DNA from: Dipetalonema caudispina
Taxonomy: Eukaryota > Nematoda > Chromadorea > Rhabditida > Onchocercidae
NCBI GenBank assembly: GCA_013365325.1
Contig: JABVXV010000460.1
Coordinates: 1 to 38,810, forward strand
Direction: 5' to 3'
Length of the DNA stretch: 38,810 nt
A program made the translations under genes and the position numbers. Below, piece by piece: positions 22,901-34,200 of this stretch; position 1 is the stretch's first letter; every line of letters begins with the position of its first letter. A model generated the notes under the pieces. That model was not told the DNA's origin. It was given only the letters and a program-made list of their open reading frames with translations, and did no database searches.

Positions 22901-25212
22901 ACACCTGTTTCACCTAGTACCGCTGCTCCTTCATCTAGTCCTTCCATGAGTACACCAATCGGGTAATGCTTTTCCTGATTTATGAAATCCGGAATGAATG
23001 TATGCAAATTATTGAAAAAATTTTCAGTTGAAATCTTTTAATTTGCACATTAATATGTAAAAATATTACTTTGAATTGAATTTACTCACTTATTACTGAA
23101 ATATATCTTTTTAAATTCTAATTAAAATTTTTTCTAGCTCACAATATCAGCCAGCTCCTTATGAACCACAATCTGTGCCATTACCAGAAAATACGACAGC
23201 CGTTTCATCCGGACATGATGTAAGTAGTTGCCGAATGAATATAATGCCTCAAAAAATAAGGGGTCAAAGCTCATTTTTCACGGTCAATTAATTATCAAAA
23301 AAAAAAGGAGGAAAAAAGCAAACCATCTAATTTAGATAATGAATAGTTGCAATAATAACAGCATTTAGTTTGGAAAAAAATAACAGATTAAAACCTTAAT
23401 TCTATATAACTGAAAATAATCATTTGATTCAAGGTAATACAATAATCGTAATATTTGTCTATTACATTAAATTTTAATTTAATAATTAAATTTCAGTAAC
23501 TTTTAATCGTATATAAATAAAAAACTTTTATCATAATTTCATTTCAAACTATCATTCATTTCTTTTTGCTTTTAAAATAATATCATTGAAAAGGAGCAAA
23601 AAAAAAAAAAAAAAAAAGAAGAAGAGAGAGAGAGAGGTAAGGAGAGAGAAAAAGAGAAGAAATATTCTGAAAGATTAAAAAAAATATTCCAGAAAAATGC
23701 ACATTTTGCGCCTTCCTTCCCATTTTCTTCACCTTTGATTTATGTTTACCGTTTTCATGTTCCACACATTGTCGTCATACCCATTATGTCCTTCCTTTCA
23801 TCCTTCTTTTTCCTTCTCAATTCCTTCCTTCCTTCCTTCCTCTTCCTTTTTCCTATTCATCTCAACTACTATCATTGCTATTACCTTCTATCCACCCGAT
23901 ATTTCGTTTCAGGTAACGACTGGAAAAAAAAATCCACAAAAGACAACAAAAATATTTCTATTCGATTTAGGAAATTAAATTTAAAAAAAAAAAGCACAAT
24001 AAAAAAGAGAAGAAAGAATGAGGGAAAAAAAAATTTTTTTAATTTTCATTTTTTGCTTTTATCACAATTTATTTTATTATCATAGAAAAAACTAAAATAA
24101 ACAAAATGGGAAAAAGAAGAGGCAATGTATAACATTTAATTTATTATAAATTTTAAATTTCACTCTTACAATTTTATTAAAATTTTAGATCATCCACTAG
24201 TTAATAATAATTTATTGAAATTAACATTTCTATAAAAATTTTGAATTATAAATTTTTTTTTTTTTTTTTTACAAATTTCAAATCATATTATCATCGATCA
24301 AATATATTCTTCATTACTAAAAAGTAAATGAGAAGTGCTAAATGTTTTAAATGCTATTGTAAGAGGAAATTTTCTCTTTTTTTTTTTTTTTTTTTTTGTT
24401 TTAAGCTAACAACTGTTTAGTTTCTTCTTTCATTTTTCAATTTTCTTTAACCTGTTAAATATCAAACCAACTGTTCTACGGGGATGTATTAGAAATGATC
24501 CGTGATAGATAGAGTGGTGAAAATAATAGGAGAATGATGAAAGAGGAAAAAGAGTTACGAAAAAAATAAAAGTGGTAAGCTGAGAGAAATTTTAGCTTTA
24601 TCCAATTGATGACGAATAAAGCGCCAAGAAAGCATAGATCATTATGAACTTTGCTCCCAAACAAATTATCCATCGTTATTGCTAATGCTGTATTAGCAGT
24701 ATTAATTTCAAAAAAGAAAAAAAAAAAAAAAGAATTTTTTTTTTTTTTTTACACAGTTTTAAAAATGAAGAAAGGAAATTTTTCTCGAAATTTTTCACTT
24801 TATACAAACTATAAAAGGGATTATATCAAAATAATGATTGGAATGATAATTTATGGTTGAAACATTTCTATTGCACACGACGAAAAAAAAAAAAAAAAAA
24901 AGAAAGAAAAAAAAAGAAAAAGAAAAACGAAAAATGAAAAGAAAGATGAAGAAAGAAAATATATTATCGTGCTATCTAATCATTATTAACTAATTAGATA
25001 GTGAATGAGTGTAAGGTTGACAAATTACACTAATTTTAAACAAATGAAAAAGAAAAAAATACGAAAGAAAGAAAATTTTTTGCAGAATTGAATTAAATTT
25101 GAAAAAGAACGCAAAAAAAAAAGGAAGAATAAGAAAAATGACTTTTTTTTTTTTTTAATTGAAGCATTTCCTAATTTTGTATGGTTTTTTTTTTTTTTTA
25201 ATAAAATCAAAA

Positions 25213-25247
<35 letters not shown>

Positions 25248-28200
25248 GATGGAAAGGGATTCTTTTTGAAGAGACCGATATAAAATGTTATCCTAAGAGG
25301 ATGATGATGATGATAATCTTGATGCCAAAAATAGCCTTGCATTAGGCTATTTTCAAGGTAAATGAAGCAGAACAAATATGTATAACTATATATTATGTGG
25401 CCAAAGACGGTTTAATGTTTGTAAGGGAAAGGAAGAGTGAGAGAGAGGGAGAGAGAGAGAGAGAAAGGGAGAAGTAATAATCCAAAGAAATGATTATTTG
25501 ATAGATCTAACTGATCGAGGGGTTAATTAGTTGATGGCGGTAGTTTTTCGTGCAATCAATCGGTGAAAGAGAATGCATATATCCGGAATAATATGCCAAT
25601 TTACCGGTTGAAAACTGATTCTTAGCTTGATGCTAACAACATATACGATATATACAATAGTACACTTCATCGTACCCCTTTGCAGTCTATAATTTACTGT
25701 ATGGGTATAATCATCTATACATGATATTTTAACATTTCCTCCCGTCAAATAATTTAAAAAGCCATTACATAAAAAAAGTTTTCCTCACTTTTTTTTTTTT
25801 TTTTTTTTTGTAGCTATAATGATGAAGTATATAGATTATTGATTTTTTTGCTTTGCACATTTATAACGAAAAATGAAAAAAAATAAATTCAAAATAAAAA
25901 AATAAGATGAAAATAATATAAAATTTTTAGTGAATAAAAATAAAGATAGTGTAAAATTTTTGAAAAATTAAAAAATATTAATAAATTGTAGGGGAAAAAA
26001 AATATTTTAAAAGATGGATTTTTCATTTTTTTTTTTCTTTGGTTAATTTTTTTTTTTTTCCATTCTTGCTAAAATCATTTTATGCTTGAACAAACTGCAA
26101 AACCATTAGAAATGGTTTAATCAACCTGATGAGAGAGATATATACTAACATTAGCACTAATAGATTAAGTAATAGCACATCTGTTCATGACATCTTTACA
26201 AAAGCTATTCTAATTTACTTTAAACCATCAGTATCTTTTCTTTCTTTTTTTTTTTTTTTCTTTTCACTAAATGATGAATAAAAGATTTTTTTATTTATTT
26301 ATTTTTTTCTATAAATTTTCCAATTAACACATCCTTTTATTGATGAATCATATTGGGATTGCAGTAAAATTAAAATTTGAAAAAGAAATAAAAAAATAAA
26401 AAGGGAGAAAAAAAAGTAAGGAAAAGAATAAATATGTTAAGGATGTGAACTGTTAATCAATCATCATTCATAGTTAATTATATTAACAGTAATTATAGTG
26501 ATTGATGAAAAATATATTAATTATCATCAATAATTATTACTGAAATTATTGTGTCATATCAAATATATATGGGTGGTTACATTTGACCTAACTTAATCAG
26601 TATTACATCATTACTGGATTAACATGAGTGATAATAATGAAGTTAAATAAATTTATTGTATCGCCTAATAAGTAACATTAATGATGTGTTGACATTTAAC
26701 GTTTGATGATAAATGTTGTAATTTCGATTTGAATATGGTAAATGTTCCAGTTTACCAGAATCTTAACTTCAAATCATGATCTTTATGTCCTAAATTAAGT
26801 TGGTGTTTTTTTTCAATTTTAATTACGAAATAAAAATCTGAACTTTCAGCATAATACAATTGTACAAGTTTCCTACAAAATTGAAATTTCTGTAAATTAC
26901 AATTTTGAGAATTATTCTTTTCAGGGTTATCATGCATCGGTACACGATCTCAGCAGTGCTTCATCATCATCCGCAGCTGCAGCTGCAACTGCAGTCGTAG
27001 TAGCGCAACAACATTCGTCCACAACCCCCGATAGCCACCCTTTAGTCTTGGGCGGGGTGCCCCCTCTGACGGCTGGGGGCACCCAAACGTCCATATCGCT
27101 AACAGCCGTCAGTAGTCCTTCAGGAAGGTATGCGATATTATTAATTCGGAAAAATGTGACAATACATCCGAAAATGCAAATTAATTTAATTGAAAATAGA
27201 AAGAAATTGAAATGAAGAATAAATCAACTTTGAATTTATAAACAATTACTACAGTTATTGTATGTCTTAAATCTTAGCTATAACTGACTATTTTAAGCAT
27301 AAATTCAATAATAAACTTTCCATTTGTAAATTTTTCCTATCATATAGCAAAAAACAAAAGCAAAAGAAAAGATTAAATATTATTACTTACATGTTTAATC
27401 GTTAAAAAAAATTATTTACACACTTAATGTTTGTTGAAAAAGAACGGAAAACTTAAAAAAAAAAAAAAAAAAACGACATTAAAACTTTAAATTTACAGTT
27501 CATCAGCGGGTGGTCAACGGCTTGATTCAACGCCACATTCGGTGGAAACACCAAATCAATTGCTTACCGCTCAACAACAAGACAATGTTTCTGATACAGG
27601 TATTCATTGAATTTATTGGTTTTATATTTTTTGTAAATTCCCTTGGATTTTTTTTACTATTCAAGATGGAGATATTCGAAAAAATTATCATCCTGCTTTT
27701 AATTTTGAAGACTGATTTAAGGGTGTTTATTTTATGGGTATTGTTAGTCAGAAATTGATGAATTTTAGTTTAATTTAATTTTTCCAAAAAATATTTGTCA
27801 ATTCATAGTAGGGATGCAGAAGAAAAATGTTCTTGTTATTGATATTTCGAGGATTGAATTATTTTTGATTGAGTTATACCTGTATTCTTACAACTTTCCT
27901 CTCCTTTTTTTTTCATTGTAAATTTTTGTAATCTTTATTTTCGTTAAGTTTGGGATAAATTTTTGCAAGACCTATTATTTATTTGTGGCCAGCGGATATC
28001 CTAACTAAACTTTTTAATTTTCCTCGGTACCATGTACACATATATTAGTATTTGTGTGCTGAAATTTATAGAATAATGATTAGTTTGGTTTAAATTTTTA
28101 TTTGATCTAAGATATTTTCTTAATATCTATTTTGATGATTTCCTAAAATTGGTTCGCTGGCTAATTTTTTCAGTTTTGATAATTTTAACTTCTACAACAA

Positions 28201-31200
28201 GTAAATCGTTTTACATCAAATCATTAAAATTACGTAATATGGTAGTCTATATCTGAAGTGATTTAAAAAAATTCAAAAAAGCATAGAAGGAATGCAATTA
28301 TTTTATTACATCTTTGAAACACAAATGTATTCTATCAAATTTCTTTTGAAAATTGTAAGTTTATTTATACGTAGTGCCGTGATGATGCTTTTTTTTTTCA
28401 TTTATTTTGAATAGATTTTAAAAAATTCACTTTTTCCTTCATTTCCTTCCTTCCTTTCTTTCCTTTCTTTATTATTTTCTAAACTCTTAAATAATTTTCA
28501 ATAAATAGATTCTTTGTTTCCTCTTTTCCCTTTCATGTAACTCGATTTAGTTGATTAATCATAGATTCTTATGATATTTATACTTCTTCGATCAGATTAA
28601 TTTCTGATATCATATTAGACTAATTTCAAACTAATTCTGAATTTATATATTTACTTATTTACATAGAAGATTTTATAATCATTCCAGTTTGCACCAAACA
28701 TATTAACATATAATTTATCCTAAATCATTTAACCGAAATGATACTTTTATGCTACGCTGCATTTATGCATTAGAATTTCTATCCTTTAACTAATTAATTA
28801 TTATCTATGGAAGACATATATATATATATTTATATTTATACAAGTATGTGTAATTGCTGCAAATTGTAAATTTTGCTGCATTATAAATGTTTAAAAAGTA
28901 TCTGTATTCATATATTTATTTGTTATTAACAATTAGAATCGATTAAAGCATTGCTTAATTATTTGTTTAATATTGAAATATTTGAATGTTTCCCTTTTTT
29001 TTGCAATTATTTTTTAAACAAGTAAAAAAAGATATATGTATATATATTTACATATATATAATATTTGCATTTTGGCAAAAATTTTATTTTTTGTCATATA
29101 TTATTAACAAACTTTTGCTTTTCTTTTTGTTTATTTTACATTTTATTTGAAAATAGTCAAAGATTTTTAATCTAATTCATTAAATGTTTTCATTTATGAT
29201 CAATTTTATTTGTTTTTTTTTAACGCCATTTTTTATTTTACGCATTATGAAAGGCTTTTTTAAGTTTGCTTTTGCATGGCTAATAATGATAAACAACGAG
29301 TTTGTTTACTAGTCTGTTTGTTTTATCTGTTTGTTTGCTTGTCTGTTTTAAGGTTTAGCTTAAAAAGCTATATGTTGTTTTTTGTATGCGGGTAAACACG
29401 TTTACAGGTAGCAAAAGTTCGAGCTCATATCCGTCCTCTATTAGCTTATCCTGTCATTTTGGCGAACATCAGCAATTATCAAACGGAACTACTAACGACT
29501 ACTGTATTGACAGTATGTCCAAAAAACAACAACAACAAAAACACCAACATCAAAATCATGGGATTACAGTAATACCACTATCATCTTCAACTGATAATCA
29601 GGATATTACGATTAATAATACTACTACCTCCACCATTACTACAACTACGTCACCGGTATTGATGATGTCGCTAACGAAGAAGCGTGGAATTTTTCCAAAG
29701 CCAGCGACAAACATCATGAGAGCTTGGCTTTTTCATCATCTAACGGTTAGTTTGGATTCAGGAATATGGAAACTGATCCCATTGGATGAGTCAGAGTAAA
29801 TGCGAACTAATTAATTGGAAAAGAGTAATCCGTTCGATAGCATTTTATGATCTATTACGATTAGGCTTTGATCAGTTTCTAGATGAGTACGATCAATCAC
29901 TTGCCCACTTTCTCTATAAAGGTTAAGTAAGAATAATAGTAGTATAGCGTAAGACCAAACTCGACATATTAGTTATATGTCATCTTTTATTGGGATTTAA
30001 TAACAAATTATATGATATAGTAGTATGAGAAAATGGTACCGTATAAGTTGGACGATACAGTAGTATGAGAAAGTGATACCGTGCAAGTAAAAAATTAGAT
30101 AAGACTTATATGCCGGCTTCCTTTTTTTTTCTTTTTTCAAACTCATTTTGTGATGCTTTGGTAATTTCGCTTTTTATGCAGTTTATAATGATTTGATTTT
30201 TTTTTTTTTTTTTTTTACTTCGCTTACCGTTTTGTTGTTGGCTTTATTTTTATTTATACAAAAAAAAAAAGTGTCCGTTCTTTTTTATTTTTTATTACTG
30301 CTGGCATCACTGCTTTTGCTTGCAAATTACTAATATATCACTTTTTGCTCTTCGAAGTTTCTTTTTTTTTTTTTTATTGGACGCAATCATTTAATGAAGC
30401 ACCCAAATTTAATATATAATCTCATTTTATCATTTCTCTCTCTCCCTCTCTCTCTCTTTCTTTCTCCATCTTCCTATTTCTCTTTGAGATAACGTATTTA
30501 AACTCGAACTTATTATTACTATAGATTATAAAATATTTACACAAGTATTTTACTTGTGTATAATATAATTATTATATTGCTTTCTTAATTTAATTTCGGT
30601 TTTTCTTACTCGTAATATTTTTATCATATCTGTGAACTTGACGTGAACGTCATACTTATACTATCATTCGAAATTTACTTAAATCAAGAAAGATAATATC
30701 AGTTTATCATATAATTCCTCATAGTAATGCGTGTTTTTTTTTTCTTAGAATAAAGTTTTGAAAATTGTTTTAAAAAATTAGCCAGCAAACCTGATTTATT
30801 ACCACATATTATTGTTCGACTGTTGCTAAACATAACTTTTCTTCTTCTTTTTAAATCAAATAAGATCCAAATTCCGGATAGACAAATGCGGAACTGGTCA
30901 GATCAATCAAATTCTGAACTAATCAAACTCATCATTGTAGATTCTTAAATAATTCGTTGTTTTTTTTTTTCTCTCATTTTTTCCAGAAAAAAAAAAAACA
31001 AAATTAGGGTGGTAGCCACGTGGTGTTTCCAGGTGATGAATCGTTGTCGATGTGCGGTTCGTTAAATGATGATGGTGGGAGGGAATCGGTTCTAAGCGAA
31101 GGAAATACCGGAAGCGGTGGTGGTTCAGCAACCGGTGCAAATAAACGAAAAGTACCAAAAGTTTTTTCAAAAGAAGCGATCACCAAATTCAGGGCATGGC

Positions 31201-34200
31201 TCTTCCAGAATCTTACTGTAAGTTTTAGATCGTCTGGCTACATATATTCTACATCAATCTCCTATTTAATTTTGGTAATTTATGAATGAAAATTTCATCT
31301 CTTACTATTTCCATCATTTTTTTTTTTTTTTTTTTTTTTATCAACGCAAGGTTGGTAGTATGTAAGAATGTCAAGTAATGCTTAAGAAAATACATATTAT
31401 CGATTTTTTTGAGTCAATATTTGAAATTTTTTTAGCATTAAGATTTTTGTCTTATATATTTATTTTAATTAATTTTAAGTTCCTTTCATTATAACATCTA
31501 TGCCGTTGTGTAATCATCATCATCATTATCATTATTATTAGCCATCGTTATCATTATCATCATTATATTAGTTTGCATTTTTTAAAACCATTAATTTTTT
31601 TTTTAAATTTTTCATTAAAATAATGCTAGTTTTTCATTAACTTTATCATTTAGATTACAGATTGCCTTTTTTTTTTATCACTTCACTAAGTTTCATAACT
31701 TTTCCTGTAAAATTTTTCCTTCCCAAACTAAATACCATCCAATAGTTGTGTAACATAAGATGATAGATAGCATTCGCTTTAATATGACAAATTTGAAAAA
31801 TATAATCGTCAAATTTTATTTTATTTTTCTACTATATTTGAGATTTTTCCATTCCTTACGTTCTTTTTCTTATTCCACTTCCTCTCTCTCTCTCTCCCTC
31901 TCTCTCTTTCTCTTTATTCTTGATATAATGCAAAATTATTACTATGGTATCATGACTTATCAGCATATCAATCTTATCATTATCATGACTTATCAGCATA
32001 TCAATCTTATCATCTTCATTAGCATCAGTAAACCAAAAAGTTTACAATACATGTATGTACATATGTGTGTGTATGTGTGTATGCGTGTGTGTGTGTGTAT
32101 GTGTGTGTGATAGTAGCGTTTGAGTTGTCGATATAGAAGTACAATAAATAGTTTTTCAAAATGTTGTATTTTTGTCCTTGAAATAGCCAATGCATTGCTA
32201 TGAAAATGATGGGGTTACGGTAATTGCTTTTTTCCTTTTTTTTTTTTTTTAATTCACCGTTGAAAGTCAATCGTTTTGGTGAGAATTTTCCTCCCTTTTT
32301 TACTTTTTTTTTTTTTCATTTTTTGAAGAATTTTGTTGGTAAATTGAAATGGTAGGGTTTGAAGTCCGAATGAGTTAGAGGGAACAATAACGAGAAAAAA
32401 AAAGACTATGAAAATAAAATGTGAAATTTAAATGTAAAATACTCTATTAAAAGTAAATTTGTTAATTTGTTACAGTGGAACAAAAAAAAAAAAAAACGAA
32501 CGAAATAATTTTAAAAAAGAATTTAATAAATTCAATTTCCCTATTCAATATTCTCTGTTTTCGTTTTGCTTAATTTATATAGGCACGAAGTGTTTAATTT
32601 GTTTATCTCTATTTGTTCATTTCATTTTAATAAATTTTTTTCTCCTTCAATCAATTTCGAAAAAAATCAGTTTATGCTTACATTTTTCCTTTATCTTATT
32701 GTTTCATTGTCTTAGCGTAGAAGAAAATATTAGTAATGAAACGAAATAAAAGTAATTGCATAATTATTAGCAGTTTTATTTCCAAAAAAAAAGGATTAAT
32801 ACAGTACCATTTTTAAATTTTTTAAAAAAGCGGAAATTTTCGTTCCAATATTTTTGATTTCTCTCCTAAGATAAACTGTACTTTTTTTACAATATAAAAA
32901 TCTGGAAAAATTTTTGAAAATTTAAACAACAATAACGACCAGGATTTTAATAAATGGTAATAACAGCGTTTGAAAATATCAAAACGATTACTGTGCTTTA
33001 CTAATGTAAAATATTTTCTTCATTCTCTTTCTTAAAATATTAGAAGAATTTATCAAAATTTTTTGAAAATTTAAAATGAAATAGAAACAAGAGCGAAAAT
33101 CAGTGAGTTATTTAGTAATATTGAAATGGTGAAAGTTATTTATTTGCTAATTCATTTTTATCCAAATTTGTTTATGCGCGAAATTACTACGATGTAATTA
33201 ATTTGTTGTGCAATGCGAAATTATAAGATAATTCATAAAAGTTACTTAAATTTTCAAATAACATTTGTCTTTTTGGTATCTTTCATAAAGTATTAATTTA
33301 TAACATTTGTATTTATTAAATTAATCACTCATATTCTTTTTTTTTCCCCCAATTTACCCTTTTTTTTTATTTCATCGTTTTCATTTGATTGTACAACTCT
33401 TCATTCATTAAAAAGTCTGTTTATATGATAAGTGATGAATTAAATTGAATTAAAATGAATTGGAATATTGGAGTTAAATGAATATGATGACTCACTTGAA
33501 TTAACTGATTGACTAAACAATTGAGAGAATTTATTTGATTGACAAATATTAAATATCAAATGCTATACTTAATAAATCAATTCCTCTCTCACATTCTCTT
33601 CCATTTATTCATTCATCGATTTTAATAGATTGCTTTTCCTATTTGATTTGAAAATTTTTAGCAGTAGTATTTTTTTTTTTTTTTTTTTTTTTTGTTTTGC
33701 TTTTTCCAATCGGATATAATTAATATTAGTTGGAATTTAGTAAAAAATAAAAAATAAAAAGAGATAATCTTCACTTATTGTTTTGAAATCATTAAATTCG
33801 TTTGCATCATCTCAGATGCAATATTTTTATTAACAAATTAATTTTGAATTAAATTTAACGATACCATTTAATATAATGGTTAATGTGCTTACCTTACCGA
33901 TTTTGAAAAATGAAGATATTTCTGAAGCAATTCATTTTGTTCAGATGAATTTTTTTTACTCGTATTATGATTGAACAAATTTGACTTCCGATTATATTCT
34001 TCAATTATTCGGCAAAATATAATCATTTTAAATGACCGATTATTAGAATAATTTTGTTTGTCAAATTGAAATTAAAAATTTGAGATTTCCCTCGAGCAAA
34101 ACTGATTATTTTCTTCTTACATTTCACAATTTCCACTCGTTTTTGTTTTTATTTTTATTCATTTGCTGATTTTATTACTGTCCCTATTGTTGCTATCATT

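Larger units (their letters stand above)
23220..26924 (+). other. unc-62: Intron 6 (3705 nt)
   Basis: GTAAGT to attcttttcag. No gene seen. Holds GA and CCTT repeats near 23620-23650 and 23824-23850, several A/T homopolymers (T26 at 25214-25239), inverted repeats at 25328-25353 and 26100-26118, and a less AT-rich island at 25500-25750. Confidence 0.9.
29746..31032 (+). other. unc-62: Intronic spacer between the alternative exons 9b and 9a (1287 nt)
   Basis: Starts with the 9b donor GTTAGT and ends with the 9a acceptor. Contains an imperfect 40-bp direct repeat (30014-30090), a CU-rich tract (30434-30476), several T runs and a decoy acceptor (30985-30986). Confidence 0.85.

Noticed and set aside
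8616..26506. TGATTGAT words (for example 8616 and 26499) as Hox-Pbx sites
   Set aside because: At this base composition several matches are expected by chance in the window.
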